DNA of 64,000 nt from Flavobacterium denitrificans DSM 15936 (GCF_000425445.1 NZ_AUDL01000008.1:458669-522668), one strand, 5' to 3'; shown: positions 1-10,149, counted from the first letter of the stretch. The notes: a model not told the origin generated them from the sequence alone. Program-made: numbers and translations.

Positions 1-869
1 TACTTACAAACTGCATCCAACATAAATTGAACACCTTTGTTTTTGAAAGAAGAACCAGCAAGCATAGGAATGATTGCCATATCGATAGTAGCCGCTCTTA
101 AAGCGTTGTTGATCTCTTCTTCAGTAATAGAATTTTCATCTTCCATGTACTTATCTAAAAGATTTTCATCATAAGTTGCAATCTCTTCGATAAGGATAGA
201 ACGGTAATGCTTAACATCATCAACCATATCAGCTGGGATATCCACAACGTCAAAAGTAGCTCCTTGAGTTTCATCATGCCATACGATAGCTTGATTCTTA
301 ACTAAGTCAACAATACCTTTAAAATCTGCTTCATCACCAATAGGCAAAGTAATTGCAACCGCATTTGATTTCAACATATCTTTAACCTGTCCGCATACAG
401 CTAAAAAGTTAGCACCTTGACGGTCCATTTTATTTACGAATCCCATACGAGGAACTCTATATTGATCAGCAAGTCTCCAGTTAGTTTCTGATTGAGGCTC
501 AACACCATCAACAGCACTAAATAAGAAAACCAAACCATCAAGTACACGCAAAGAACGGTTTACCTCTACAGTAAAGTCAACGTGTCCAGGAGTATCAATA
601 ATGTTAAAGTGGTATGGTAACGATTCTGGAATAACTTTACCTTGTACAGTTGGAAAGTTCCAGGTACAAGTTGTAGCAGCAGAAGTAATTGTAATACCTC
701 TTTCTTGCTCTTGAGCCATCCAGTCCATTGTTGCAGCACCATCGTGTACCTCACCAATTTTGTGTGACTTTCCAGTATAAAAAAGAATACGCTCAGTTGT
801 TGTTGTTTTACCAGCATCAATGTGAGCAGCGATTCCGATATTTCTTGTATATTTTAAATCTCTAGCCAT
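1..869 (-). CDS. fusA: Elongation factor G, N-terminal part (runs off left edge)
   Basis: GTPase that drives tRNA-mRNA translocation on the ribosome. Only the first 289 codons are in the window. Reading the minus strand from the ATG at 867-869 gives [18 protein letters not shown], then the P-loop [12 protein letters not shown] (about residues 15-26), the switch-region RGITI, the G3 motif DTPGHVDF and the G4 motif NKMD, in the order expected for a translational GTPase. It starts 11 bases after rpsG ends and is the third gene of the str operon, so it probably shares the promoter upstream of rpsL. Domains II-V lie outside the window, so neither their integrity nor a possible fusA2 paralogue identity can be checked. 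Confidence 0.97.
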   Translation of the reverse strand, partial: MARDLKYTRNIGIAAHIDAGKTTTTERILFYTGKSHKIGEVHDGAATMDWMAQEQERGITITSAATTCTWNFPTVQGKVIPESLPYHFNIIDTPGHVDFTVEVNRSLRVLDGLVFLFSAVDGVEPQSETNWRLADQYRVPRMGFVNKMDRQGANFLAVCGQVKDMLKSNAVAITLPIGDEADFKGIVDLVKNQAIVWHDETQGATFDVVDIPADMVDDVKHYRSILIEEIATYDENLLDKYMEDENSITEEEINNALRAATIDMAIIPMLAGSSFKNKGVQFMLDAVCK

Positions 870-880
870 TTCTTTACGAA

Positions 881-1357
881 TTAAAATCTAAAGTGAGAGA
901 ATGCTTTGTTAGCCTCTGCCATTTTGTGAGTATCCATTCTTTTCTTAACCGCAGCACCTTCTTCTTTAGCAGCAGCTAAACACTCTGACGCTAAACGTTG
1001 TGCCATAGATTTTTCATTTCTTCTTCTAGAATAAAGTATCAACCACTTCATTGCCATAGAAATTTTTCTGTCTGGACGAATTTGCATTGGGATTTGGAAT
1101 GTAGCTCCACCAACTCTACGGCTACGTACTTCTACGTGAGGCATAACGTTTGTTAAAGCATCTTTCCAGATCTCTAATGAAGTTTTCTCATCATTTTGCT
1201 TTTTAGTTTCAATGATATCAATAGCATCATAAAATACTTTAAAAGCTGTAGATTTCTTACCATCCCACATTAAGTTGTTCACAAAACGTGTTACTAATTG
1301 GTCGTTAAACCTTGGATCCGGTAAAAGTGGTCTTTTCTTTGCCGCTCTTTTTCTCAT
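881..1357 (-). CDS. rpsG: 30S ribosomal protein S7
   Basis: Primary 16S rRNA-binding protein that nucleates the head of the 30S subunit. The 158-residue product has the usual length and begins [19 protein letters not shown], a typical S7 start; the conserved helical core includes [15 protein letters not shown] and [16 protein letters not shown], the latter being the S7 signature region. It lies 24 bases after rpsL and 11 bases before fusA, the standard str-operon order. No sign of damage. Start chosen at the ATG that gives the canonical N-terminus. Confidence 0.98.
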   Translation of the reverse strand: MRKRAAKKRPLLPDPRFNDQLVTRFVNNLMWDGKKSTAFKVFYDAIDIIETKKQNDEKTSLEIWKDALTNVMPHVEVRSRRVGGATFQIPMQIRPDRKISMAMKWLILYSRRRNEKSMAQRLASECLAAAKEEGAAVKKRMDTHKMAEANKAFSHFRF

Positions 1358-1381
1358 GTCTTTTTCTTAAAAGTTTTTAAA

Positions 1382-1765
1382 TTACTTTTTTGCTTCTTTT
1401 GGGCGTTTAGCACCGTACTTAGATCTTCTTTGCGTTCTTCCTGCAACACCTGACGTATCAAGCGCTCCACGAACGATGTGATATCTAACACCTGGTAAAT
1501 CTTTTACCCTTCCACCTCGCACTAATACTATCGAGTGCTCTTGTAGATTGTGTCCTTCTCCTGGGATGTAAGCATTCACCTCATTACCATTTGTCAAACG
1601 TACACGCGCAACTTTACGCATTGCAGAGTTTGGTTTTTTTGGTGTAGTAGTGTAAACACGCGTACAAACCCCTCTTCTTTGAGGACAAGAATCTAAAGCA
1701 ACCGATTTACTCTTCTTAGTGATCTGAGTTCTTCCTGTTCTTACTAATTGTTGAATTGTTGGCAT
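1382..1765 (-). CDS. rpsL: 30S ribosomal protein S12
   Basis: Decoding-centre protein of the 30S subunit. The 127-residue product starts [15 protein letters not shown] and carries the two conserved loops around the A site, [12 protein letters not shown] and [13 protein letters not shown]. The lysines and proline that are commonly altered in streptomycin-resistant mutants (in PKKPNSA and KDLPG) have their wild-type identities here, so the sequence gives no hint of target-based streptomycin resistance. It is the promoter-proximal gene of the str operon, with a TAnnTTTG promoter about 55 bases upstream. Confidence 0.98.
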
Positions 1766-1818
1766 AATTAATACTAAAAATTATTATGTTTATTAAATTC
1801 CCGCTTTTTACGGGGTTG

Positions 1819-1848
1819 CAAATGTATAAAATATTTTTCACTATACAA
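1819..1848 (-). promoter_or_regulatory. Bacteroidota-type promoter of the str operon
   Basis: On the minus strand the sequence reads TTG (1846-1848), a 19-bp spacer, then TACATTTG (1819-1826), matching the Bacteroidota sigma factor consensus TTG-N17-23-TAnnTTTG. Predicted transcription starts a few bases on, leaving a leader of about 50 nt before rpsL. Confidence 0.75.
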
Positions 1849-1932
1849 ACGTTAAACCATTAATTTTCAATAACCTTATTTATGCTTATGATTTTACAAA
1901 CAAAGAATAGATATTTGCAATACTTTTAACAA

Positions 1933-3651
1933 ATGAAAAACCAGCTTTTGAAACTCATTTCCCAAATACTCTTTTTTTGCTTTATGAGCTACTCTGCTTA
2001 TACTCAAAATTTACATCTGACAATAACAGGAAACAATGAAGCTGAAAATCAAATTATTGACTCATTAACATACAAGACCAATCATCTCAATTTAAAATCA
2101 TTATTTGACGAAGTAAAACAAACATCTGAAAAACTGTCTCAAATTGGATACTTAGAAAACAACATTCTACATACTATTCAAATAAACGACAGTACTTACA
2201 GCTCTAAAATAGAACTAAAAACCCAAACTAAATTTATACATATATATATAGGTATAAACAATTCTTTATTTTATTTTGAAAAAACAAAAAACGACACTAT
2301 AATTCTCCCATACAACGAAGTCGCGAATTATTTGAATCAAAAAATAATTGACGCCGAAAAACAAGGTTTCGCCCTAAGCAAGATCAAATTAGAAAACATC
2401 AAAAAAAAGAATACCATAATGTACGCTGATTTAAATTTTAAATCAGAAAAAAAAAGAATCATAAACTCAATTATTTTAAATTATGCTGATCCAAAAGGAA
2501 AGGATTTTTTTCCGAAAGGGCATTTAAAACAATTGAACAAAAAATACTTAAACAAAACATTCAATCAAGAAACTACACAACAACTTTATGACGACATAAA
2601 CAGCTACGAATTTATTTCGCAAACCAAATATCCTGAAATATTATTTACAACTGACTCAACCAAAATCTATACCTACATTGAAAAAAGGAAAGCAAATACT
2701 TTTGACGGATATGTTGGATTTTCAAATGATGACAATGATAAAGTCAACATAAATGGATACATAGACATTACACTCCTAAACACTCTTCACTCAGGAGAAC
2801 AATTTTCCTTGTATTGGAAAAGTGACGGCAATCAACAAAAAACATTCAATACCCGACTAGAAATCCCATATATATTTAAATCGGCACTAGGAGTAAAAGC
2901 ACAGCTAAATATTTTCAAACAAGATAGTACTTTTCAAAACACAAAAACCGCAATTGATTTAGGCTATTATTTAAATTACAATTCCAGAATTTATGCCGGA
3001 TACCAATCAACAGAGTCAAGCGATATTCAAAATACAAACAACTCACTTATCAGCGATTTCAAAAATGCGTACTTTACATCGAGCTTTGACTATAAAAAAG
3101 TAGATCACAAAAACAATCTTATTCCAAGAAAAGCGCTAGTGAACTGGATTATTGGCTACGGAAAGAGAGACACCAACAACGATCCCGAAACAGCAGGACC
3201 AAGCACACAGTTTTACACGAACTTAAATGCGTCTTACAATTTTGAGATTAACCCTAAAAATTTCATTAACATAAATTCACAAAATTTTTACCTCAGTAGC
3301 AAAAACTACATTTCCAACGAATTATTCCGTTTTGGGGGAATGAATTCGATTCGTGGTTTTTTAGAAAACAGCCTACAATGTAATTTCAATTTTCTAATTC
3401 TGACCGAATACAGATATAAATTTTCCAATAACATTTATGCGCATACAATTGCCGATTATGGTATCTACCAAGATTTAACATCAACAATCGAACCCAACAA
3501 AACAAAAAAACTAATCGGACTTGGACTTGGAACTGTTTTGCAAACACCAAACGGGCTACTAAGGATAAACCTTACAAACGGCGGGAAAAATGCTCAAGAA
3601 TTACAATTATATAACACTATAGTAAATATATGTTATAATGTTAAATTTTAG
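1933..3651 (+). CDS. Omp85/ShlB-like outer-membrane beta-barrel protein with POTRA-like N-terminus
   Basis: Probable outer-membrane protein of the Omp85/two-partner-secretion transporter superfamily. A signal peptide covers about residues 1-25 (hydrophobic core LISQILFFCFMSYSA, cleavage near YTQ). The N-terminal half is POTRA-like, with alternating helix and strand; the C-terminal half is made of amphipathic strands and contains FGGMNSIRGFLENS, resembling the conserved RGF motif of BamA and FhaC barrels. The last residue is Phe (NICYNVKF), as expected for a barrel. At 572 residues it is shorter than BamA. No secreted partner or BAM gene lies next to it. A box GATATTTG at 1910-1917, one mismatch from TAnnTTTG, could be its promoter. 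Substrate unknown. Confidence 0.7.
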   Translation: MKNQLLKLISQILFFCFMSYSAYTQNLHLTITGNNEAENQIIDSLTYKTNHLNLKSLFDEVKQTSEKLSQIGYLENNILHTIQINDSTYSSKIELKTQTKFIHIYIGINNSLFYFEKTKNDTIILPYNEVANYLNQKIIDAEKQGFALSKIKLENIKKKNTIMYADLNFKSEKKRIINSIILNYADPKGKDFFPKGHLKQLNKKYLNKTFNQETTQQLYDDINSYEFISQTKYPEILFTTDSTKIYTYIEKRKANTFDGYVGFSNDDNDKVNINGYIDITLLNTLHSGEQFSLYWKSDGNQQKTFNTRLEIPYIFKSALGVKAQLNIFKQDSTFQNTKTAIDLGYYLNYNSRIYAGYQSTESSDIQNTNNSLISDFKNAYFTSSFDYKKVDHKNNLIPRKALVNWIIGYGKRDTNNDPETAGPSTQFYTNLNASYNFEINPKNFININSQNFYLSSKNYISNELFRFGGMNSIRGFLENSLQCNFNFLILTEYRYKFSNNIYAHTIADYGIYQDLTSTIEPNKTKKLIGLGLGTVLQTPNGLLRINLTNGGKNAQELQLYNTIVNICYNVKF

Positions 3652-3736
3652 TAGTAACCGAAAAAAGTTTAATCTAATATTAGGATAGTTAACAAATTAT
3701 TAAGAGTTTTGCGATACTAATTCAAAATATTTAAAA

Positions 3737-6700
3737 ATGAAACTAAAGTTCAATGGATTCTTAGTACTTTTCTTAGTACTAGTGGCGCAACTTACTTTTG
3801 CGCAAGAAAGAGCCGTTTCGGGAACTGTTTCTGATAATGCAGGAATGCCTTTGCCAGGTGTAAGTGTATTAGTTAAAGGAACAAAAGCTGGAACGCAAAC
3901 TGATTTTGACGGTAAATTTACTATCAAAGCATCATCAAGCCAAGTTTTGGTATTTAGCTACATTGGGATGAAAACTCAAGAAATAGCTGCGAGTTCATCT
4001 GTAGTTAATGTAAAAATGGCTGGAGATGCTCAAGAACTTGAAGGTGTTGTAGTTACAACAGCTTTAGGTATTAAAAGAGAGAAAAAATCTCTAGGATATG
4101 CTACTCAAAAAATTGATGGAGACGAGGTAAACAAAACACCTTCAACTAACTTTGTTAACAGTATGTCTGGTAAAGTTGCCGGTCTTCAAATCAAAAACAA
4201 CAACAACTTAGGTGGATCTACAAACGTTGTAATTAGAGGTTACAAATCTATTGGTTTCAACAACCAGGCTTTATTCGTTATTGATGGAGTTCCAGTTGAC
4301 AACAACGAGGTTCTTGGTAACACATCTTCACAAAAACAAGCTGGTGCTGGTTATGACTATGGTAACGCTGCTTCTGACATCAACCCTGCAGACATCGAAT
4401 CTGTAAACGTTTTGAAAGGTGCTGCTGCAACTGCACTTTACGGATCTAGAGCTGCGAATGGTGCGATCATGATCACAACTAAAAAAGGAAAACAACAAAA
4501 TGGTCTTGGAGTTTCTTTGAGTTCAAGTGTTAGTATTGGTACTGTTGACAAATCTACATTTGCAAAATACCAAACACAATATGGACAAGGTTATTTTCCA
4601 TCTTTCAGAACTACTTTTGATGTTGATGGTAACGGTAGTTTAGACAACACAGTAAGAACAAACCATGATGCTTCATTTGGTCCTGCTTACGATTCTTCTC
4701 TAATGGTTTTTGGATGGGATTCATTTGTTCCAGAATCTTCAACTTACAAAACTGCACGTCCATGGCAAATTGCTAAGCACGGCCCAATTGATTTCTTTGA
4801 AAACCCTGTTGTAAACACTAACACAATTGCTGTTAATGGTGGAAATGACAAAGGAACTTTCAACTTATCTTACACTAATTTAAGCTCAACTGGTCTTATG
4901 CCAAACAGCGAGCAAAAGAAAAACTCTTTCTTAGGTAATGCTAGCTATAAATTAACTGACAAATTAACTGCTTCTTTCTTTGCTAACTATGTAGTTACAG
5001 ATACAAAAGGAAGAAACGGAACTGGATACAACGGTAACTTAGTTTCTGGATTCAGACAATGGTGGGGTACTAACGTTGACGTATTGGAGCAAAGAGCTAT
5101 CTACCAACAAACAGGAAAAAACTATACTTGGAATGCTAACAGCCCAACAAATATTACTCCTGCTTTCTGGAACAACCCTTACTTCCAACTTTACGAAAAC
5201 TACGAAAGTGATACAAGAAATAGATTCTTAGGAAATGCAAGTTTAAACTACAAAATCACAAGCTGGTTAGACGCAACTGGTAGAGTTTCTGTGGATACTT
5301 ATTCAGATTTCCAAGAAGAAAGAAGAGCTAACGGTTCTTACGCTGGAGATCCATTCGGTATTGCTAGAAGCAATGAAGAATCAGGATACCAAAGACTTAA
5401 CAGAAACTACTCTGAGTTTAACTACGATTTGATGTTAAACTTCAACACTAACTTAAATGAAAATTTAAACTTAAAAGGAGTAGCAGGTATCAACATTAGA
5501 AGACAACAAGTTGATCAAATTTTAGCATCAACTTCAGGAGGTCTTTACGTTCCAAAATTATTTGCTTTAACTAACTCTGTAAACACGGTTGAAAAACCAG
5601 TTGAAGCTATGTCTGACAAAGGAGTAAACGGATACTATATCAGTGCTTCTTTAGGATATAAAGATTATTTATTCCTAGATGCAACATTAAGAAGAGACGT
5701 TTCTTCTACGTTACCAAGTGATAACAATGAGTACTACTATCCTTCTGTTTCTGGAAGTTATGTTTTCTCAAACACATTACAACAAGATTGGTTAACATTA
5801 GGAAAAGTTAGATTAGGTTATGCAGAAGTTGGTAACGATGCACCTTTTGCTAAAACATTAGATACTTACACAAGTAACTCTCCATTTGGAACTCCATTAT
5901 ACTCTGTTCCATCAACAAGAAACAATCCTGATTTGAAACCAGAAAGAACAAAAAGCTGGGAAGCTGGTTTAGAGATGCAAATGTTCCAAAGAAGAGTTGG
6001 TTTAGATTTATCTGTTTACAAAACTAACACTGTAGATCAAATTGTTGACTTGCCAGTTTCTGAAGCGACAGGTTATACTAAATTATTCAAAAACGTAGGT
6101 AACATTGAAAACAAAGGTATCGAAGCTACTTTAACTTTAGTTCCTGTTAAAATGGAGAACTTCACTTGGACAATGGTTACAAACTGGGCAAAAAACAAAA
6201 ACAAAGTTATTGCTTTAGATGAAGGTATCGATAACTACCAACTTGGTTCTTTCCAAGGAGGAATCACAATCAACGCTACAGTTGGTCAACCGTACGGAAC
6301 AATCCAAGGATCTGATTACGTTTACTTAAATGGACAAAGAGTAATTGATCCTGCAACAGGAAAATACCAAATTACTGGTACAAATGATAATGTAATTGGA
6401 AACTTTACACCAGACTGGACAGGTGGTATCAACAACATCTTTAATTACAAAAGATTCTCTTTCAGCTTCTTAATCGACGTACAACAAGGTGGCGATGTAT
6501 TCTCTCTTGATAGATGGTATGGAGAAGGTTCTGGTTTATACACTAACACGGTTTACACAAACGACTTAGGAAATCCAGTAAGAAATACAATTGCTGATGG
6601 TGGTGGACACATCCTTCCAGGTGTTTATCCTGATGGAACACCAAACACAACAAGAATTGAAGCTAATGACGGAACTGACGGATCATTCGGTTACTTAGGT

Positions 6701-6967
6701 TCTGCAAATAAAGACTATGTTTACGATGCTTCTTATGTTAAACTTCGTGAGCTAACATTAGGTTATACTTTTGACAAAAAAGTATTAGGCGGTGCATTTC
6801 AAGAACTTTATTTAGGTGTATCTGGAAACAACTTATGGATCATCCATAAAAACTTGCCAGATGCTGATCCTGAAGCAGGTTTAAGTGCTGGAAATTTACA
6901 AGGATACCAATCTGGGGTTCTACCAACAACAAAAACTTTTGCTGTAAATTTAAAAGCTAAATTCTAA
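3737..6967 (+). CDS. SusC/RagA family TonB-linked outer-membrane receptor
   Basis: TonB-dependent outer-membrane channel that works with a SusD-type lipoprotein to import oligosaccharides, peptides or similar ligands. The 1076-residue product has a signal peptide (about 1-23, ending LTFAQ), a carboxypeptidase-regulatory-like domain (about 27-100: VSGTVSDNAGMPLPGVSVLV through TDFDGKFTIKA), a TonB-box-like segment (ELEGVVVTTALG), a plug domain (about 130-250, with ALFVIDGVPVDNN and ATALYGSRAANGAIMITTKKG) and a long barrel ending KTFAVNLKAKF. The SusD partner begins 10 bases downstream. Codon use is visibly more uniform (AAC, TTC, GGT) than in neighbouring genes, consistent with high expression. 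No catabolic enzyme or regulator lies beside the pair, so the ligand cannot be guessed. Confidence 0.95.
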   Translation: MKLKFNGFLVLFLVLVAQLTFAQERAVSGTVSDNAGMPLPGVSVLVKGTKAGTQTDFDGKFTIKASSSQVLVFSYIGMKTQEIAASSSVVNVKMAGDAQELEGVVVTTALGIKREKKSLGYATQKIDGDEVNKTPSTNFVNSMSGKVAGLQIKNNNNLGGSTNVVIRGYKSIGFNNQALFVIDGVPVDNNEVLGNTSSQKQAGAGYDYGNAASDINPADIESVNVLKGAAATALYGSRAANGAIMITTKKGKQQNGLGVSLSSSVSIGTVDKSTFAKYQTQYGQGYFPSFRTTFDVDGNGSLDNTVRTNHDASFGPAYDSSLMVFGWDSFVPESSTYKTARPWQIAKHGPIDFFENPVVNTNTIAVNGGNDKGTFNLSYTNLSSTGLMPNSEQKKNSFLGNASYKLTDKLTASFFANYVVTDTKGRNGTGYNGNLVSGFRQWWGTNVDVLEQRAIYQQTGKNYTWNANSPTNITPAFWNNPYFQLYENYESDTRNRFLGNASLNYKITSWLDATGRVSVDTYSDFQEERRANGSYAGDPFGIARSNEESGYQRLNRNYSEFNYDLMLNFNTNLNENLNLKGVAGINIRRQQVDQILASTSGGLYVPKLFALTNSVNTVEKPVEAMSDKGVNGYYISASLGYKDYLFLDATLRRDVSSTLPSDNNEYYYPSVSGSYVFSNTLQQDWLTLGKVRLGYAEVGNDAPFAKTLDTYTSNSPFGTPLYSVPSTRNNPDLKPERTKSWEAGLEMQMFQRRVGLDLSVYKTNTVDQIVDLPVSEATGYTKLFKNVGNIENKGIEATLTLVPVKMENFTWTMVTNWAKNKNKVIALDEGIDNYQLGSFQGGITINATVGQPYGTIQGSDYVYLNGQRVIDPATGKYQITGTNDNVIGNFTPDWTGGINNIFNYKRFSFSFLIDVQQGGDVFSLDRWYGEGSGLYTNTVYTNDLGNPVRNTIADGGGHILPGVYPDGTPNTTRIEANDGTDGSFGYLGSANKDYVYDASYVKLRELTLGYTFDKKVLGGAFQELYLGVSGNNLWIIHKNLPDADPEAGLSAGNLQGYQSGVLPTTKTFAVNLKAKF

Positions 6968-6977
6968 TTAAGAAAAC

Positions 6978-8465
6978 ATGAAAAAAATAATTATATTCAT
7001 AGGAATATTAACGCTTACATGGGGATGTAACGATGATAGCCTAACCGATTTAAACGTAGATACCAAAAACCCTAGCTCTGGAGTTCCATCTGGTGCTTTA
7101 CTTGGTAATGCGGAAAAGGATCTTTTTGACCAAATGACCAATACTAATGTTAACACAAACGTTTTTAGACTTTGGGCTCAACATTGGTCAGAAACAACGT
7201 ATCTTGACGAATCAAACTATGATATCTTACAGAGAAACGTTCCAGATGGCCACTGGCAAATCTTGTACCGTGATGTACTTAAAGACTTGAAAGAGGCTAC
7301 TAAACTTACTGATGCTGAAGAAACTGTAACTCCAGCTGAGCTAAAAATAAAAACAAACAAGCTTGCTATTATTGAAATTTTGAATGTTTATACATACACT
7401 ATTTTAGTTGATACATTTGGTAATGTTCCTTACACTGAAGCATTAGACCCAGATGCACACCCAAGCCCAGCTTATGATGATGCAAAAGTAATTTATGCTG
7501 ATTTATTCAAAAGATTAGATGCTGCAATTGCTAAACTTGATGTTTCTGCAAAAAGTTTTGGAGAATCTGATTTCATCTATGCTGGAGATGTTGCACACTG
7601 GAAAAAATTTGCAAATTCATTGAAATTGCGTATGGCAATTACAGTTGCTGATGAACCAACTTTAGCCGCTACAGCGAAAACTGCTGCTGAGCAAGCTGCT
7701 GCTGCTGGTCTTATTGCTTCTGCTGCTGACAATGCAACATTACAATACAAATCAACTCAACCAAATACAAACCCTTTATATGAGGATCTTGTAACAAGTG
7801 GAAGATATGATTTTGTTGCTGCTGCACCACTAGTAACAAAAATGAACACACTAAATGACCCAAGAAGACCAAACTACTACATTCCAGTTGGAGGTGTATT
7901 TGTTGGTGCTCCTTATGCTCAAGGTGTAGATTTTGAATCTTACTCTTCTGCTGGTGACCCAGCTGATGATGAAGGAGATCATACAAGATTATTAGACCCA
8001 ACATTAGAAGGTTTATTACTTGACTACACTGAAGTTGAGTTTTACTTAGCTGAAGCTGTTGAAAGAGGTTTTGCTGTTGGTGGTACTGCTGCTGGGCATT
8101 ACAACAATGCAATTACATCTTCAATCCTTTACTGGGGTGGAACTAGTGCAGAAGCAACTGCTTACTTAGCTCAACCAGCTGTTGCTTATGCAACAGCAAC
8201 TGGTACTTGGAAACAAAAAATTGGTGAGCAAGCTTGGATTGGTTTCTACAACAGAGGTTATGAGGCTTGGACATCTTGGAGAAGATTAGACTTCCCAGTT
8301 TTAACTGCTCCATCTTCTGCAGTTCCTGCTGCTGAAGGACAAGTTCCAAAAAGATTTACTTACCCAGTATTAGAACAAACATTAAATAAAGCTAACTATC
8401 AAGCTGCGGGAACTGCAGTAGGTGGCGATAAGCTTAAAACAAAACTTTTCTGGGATAAATTCTAA
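6978..8465 (+). CDS. SusD/RagB family outer-membrane lipoprotein
   Basis: Surface lipoprotein that captures substrate and forms the lid of the SusC channel. A lipoprotein signal peptide ends in LTLTWGC, so Cys17 would be lipidated and is followed by acidic NDDS, like other exported flavobacterial lipoproteins. The 495-residue body has the alpha-helical SusD architecture, including VYTYTILVDTFGNVPYTEAL and the C-terminal FYNRGYEAWTSWRRLDFP, which resemble the SusD/RagB-like subfamily. It begins 10 bases after the SusC gene and is followed by a strong terminator, so the two form a two-gene operon. An alanine-rich stretch (AATAKTAAEQAAAAG, about residue 230) is probably an exposed helix. Confidence 0.95.
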   Translation: MKKIIIFIGILTLTWGCNDDSLTDLNVDTKNPSSGVPSGALLGNAEKDLFDQMTNTNVNTNVFRLWAQHWSETTYLDESNYDILQRNVPDGHWQILYRDVLKDLKEATKLTDAEETVTPAELKIKTNKLAIIEILNVYTYTILVDTFGNVPYTEALDPDAHPSPAYDDAKVIYADLFKRLDAAIAKLDVSAKSFGESDFIYAGDVAHWKKFANSLKLRMAITVADEPTLAATAKTAAEQAAAAGLIASAADNATLQYKSTQPNTNPLYEDLVTSGRYDFVAAAPLVTKMNTLNDPRRPNYYIPVGGVFVGAPYAQGVDFESYSSAGDPADDEGDHTRLLDPTLEGLLLDYTEVEFYLAEAVERGFAVGGTAAGHYNNAITSSILYWGGTSAEATAYLAQPAVAYATATGTWKQKIGEQAWIGFYNRGYEAWTSWRRLDFPVLTAPSSAVPAAEGQVPKRFTYPVLEQTLNKANYQAAGTAVGGDKLKTKLFWDKF

Positions 8466-8489
8466 TTTTAAACCGAAAGTCTTAATATT

Positions 8490-8524
8490 AAAACCACTCT
8501 GTTCATTCAGAGTGGTTTTTTTTT
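8490..8524 (+). terminator. Rho-independent terminator after the SusC/SusD operon
   Basis: Perfect 11-bp stem AAACCACTCTG / CAGAGTGGTTT with a 5-nt loop, followed by a run of T; it ends only about 15 bases before the rlmB promoter box. Confidence 0.9.
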
Positions 8525-8540
8525 ATATAAACAATATACC

Positions 8541-8548
8541 TATATTTG
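8541..8548 (+). promoter_or_regulatory. -7 promoter box of rlmB, 4 nt from the start codon
   Basis: TATATTTG matches TAnnTTTG exactly and ends 4 bases before the rlmB ATG at 8553. A TTG -33 element is not evident, because the upstream region is the T-run of the preceding terminator. With normal initiation a few bases after the box, the mRNA would be leaderless or nearly so. Confidence 0.6.
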
Positions 8549-8552
8549 CAAC

Positions 8553-9287
8553 ATGGAAAAAGAACATCAAATATTTGGAATTAGAGCCATTATAGAAGCA
8601 ATTCAGGCAGGAAAAGAAGTTGACAAGGTATTTATACAAAAAGATATTTCTGGAGAATTAATGAAAGATTTAATGAAGGTGATGAAACGTGCCAACATTA
8701 ATTTCTCTTACGTTCCTGTTGAAAAACTAAATCGCTTGACGCCAAATAATCACCAAGGTGCTGTTGCAACAATATCACCGATTGGTTTTATGGAATTAGA
8801 ACAATTAGTTGAATCAACAATTGAGTCTGGTGCTAAACCTTTATTTTTAATTTTAGACCAAATTTCTGATGCAAGAAACTTTGGAGCTATTATCAGAACT
8901 GCAGAATGTACTGGTGTAAATGGAATCATTATTCAAAAAGCAGGATCAGCTCCTGTAAATGGCGACACAGTGAAAACTTCAGCTGGAGCTGTTTTTAATG
9001 TACCAATCTGCAAAGTTGAGCATATCAAAGACGCAATATTTTATTTGCAAGGATCAGGAATCAAAACAGTTGCCGCAACTGAAAAAACAGATCAAAACAT
9101 TTACGACATAACATTGAGTGAACCTGTCGCAATCATTATGGGTTCTGAAGACAGAGGAATAAATCCATCAGTACTAAAAATTGTAGACGAAAAAGCAAAA
9201 CTACCAATGTTTGGATCAATTGGCTCATTAAATGTCTCAGTAGCCTGTGGCGCATTTTTATACGAAACGGTTCGTCAAAGAAGTTAA
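8553..9287 (+). CDS. rlmB: 23S rRNA (guanosine-2'-O-)-methyltransferase RlmB
   Basis: SpoU/TrmH-family enzyme that methylates the 2'-O of a guanosine in domain V of 23S rRNA (G2251 in E. coli) using S-adenosylmethionine. The 244-residue product has an N-terminal substrate-binding domain (MEKEHQIFGIRAIIEAI) and the SPOUT knot motifs: DARNFGAIIRTAECTGVNG (motif 1), IMGSEDRGINPSVL (motif 2) and LNVSVACGAFLYE (motif 3). Length and motifs are normal for RlmB. TrmH paralogues share the motifs, so the exact target base is inferred from the overall resemblance. Predicted to be transcribed alone from the promoter box just before its start. Confidence 0.9.
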   Translation: MEKEHQIFGIRAIIEAIQAGKEVDKVFIQKDISGELMKDLMKVMKRANINFSYVPVEKLNRLTPNNHQGAVATISPIGFMELEQLVESTIESGAKPLFLILDQISDARNFGAIIRTAECTGVNGIIIQKAGSAPVNGDTVKTSAGAVFNVPICKVEHIKDAIFYLQGSGIKTVAATEKTDQNIYDITLSEPVAIIMGSEDRGINPSVLKIVDEKAKLPMFGSIGSLNVSVACGAFLYETVRQRS

Positions 9288-9339
9288 ACCGCATCACAGT
9301 TAGGATTAGAATGAATAATTAAATTCCAACAATTAATTA

Positions 9340-10143
9340 ATGCTTTCAAAATCTGATTTAAAACAAAAACGCACTTTTTTCCGATTGCTGTTTGTTCTTT
9401 TTATAGCAACAAACAGCTACGGACAAAATACCACATATAATCAATTTTGGAATGAAATTCAGTTCAATCAGACGATAAACAAAAAATGGTCTACTGAAAT
9501 AGATGTGGCTGCAGCTTACAGTGGAACAGAATCTTCGTCAAACATCTTTGAAAATACTATTCAAAGATCTTTTAGGGCTTGGGGACATTACTATTTTTCC
9601 CCACGATGGAAATTCTCTACTTTCCTAGCTTATTTCAACAACAAAGACGTTCCGGAAATTGGGCAATTTGAATCACCAGAATGGCGTTTTGCACTTCAAG
9701 GAATTTATTATTTTCATAAAACTGGCTACACCTTAAGCACGCGAATGCGCACTGAATTTCGCCATATGAGAAATCAAGATGATGATTATGAAAACGTATT
9801 CAGGTACAGACAACAAATAAAATACATCCAACCGCTAAACAGCAAAGTATTGAGATCTGGCGTCGTATATGCAATAGCATCTGATGAACTTTATTTCAAA
9901 TCTGGAGCAAAAGTAACTGGAGAAAGTTTCTTTGACCGAAATAGATTAAATATTGGGGCTGGCTATTTATTTACTGATGACATTCAGTTTGAGTTAACAT
10001 ATTGCAATGAATACCTTCCTAGAAACAGTGGAAATCAAGTAACAAATGCAGCTTCGGTTACTATTACTTTTAATAATCTAATTAGAAATCTTCAAAAGAA
10101 AATAAAACACAATGCGCAAAGTGAAATTAAAGACGAAGACTAA
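9340..10143 (+). CDS. DUF2490 family outer-membrane-like protein
   Basis: Secreted protein of a family known only as DUF2490, common in Bacteroidota and thought to form a beta-barrel. An uncleaved-looking lead (MLSKSDLKQKR) precedes a hydrophobic stretch FFRLLFVLFIATNSYGQ that ends like a signal peptide at about residue 29. The remaining 240 residues are rich in aromatic amphipathic strands (FRAWGHYYFSPRWKFSTFLAYF, FRYRQQIKYI, LNIGAGYLF), consistent with a barrel of roughly 10-12 strands. No binding or catalytic motif is visible. It follows rlmB by 52 bases and may be read from the same transcript. Function unknown. Confidence 0.75.
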   Translation: MLSKSDLKQKRTFFRLLFVLFIATNSYGQNTTYNQFWNEIQFNQTINKKWSTEIDVAAAYSGTESSSNIFENTIQRSFRAWGHYYFSPRWKFSTFLAYFNNKDVPEIGQFESPEWRFALQGIYYFHKTGYTLSTRMRTEFRHMRNQDDDYENVFRYRQQIKYIQPLNSKVLRSGVVYAIASDELYFKSGAKVTGESFFDRNRLNIGAGYLFTDDIQFELTYCNEYLPRNSGNQVTNAASVTITFNNLIRNLQKKIKHNAQSEIKDED

Positions 10144-10149
10144 ACTATA

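Noticed and set aside
7711..8349. Long minus-strand open frames rich in Gln, His and Leu opposite the SusD gene
   Set aside because: They are antisense shadows of a strongly coding gene with repeated GCT/CAA codons; no signal, motif or start context supports them.
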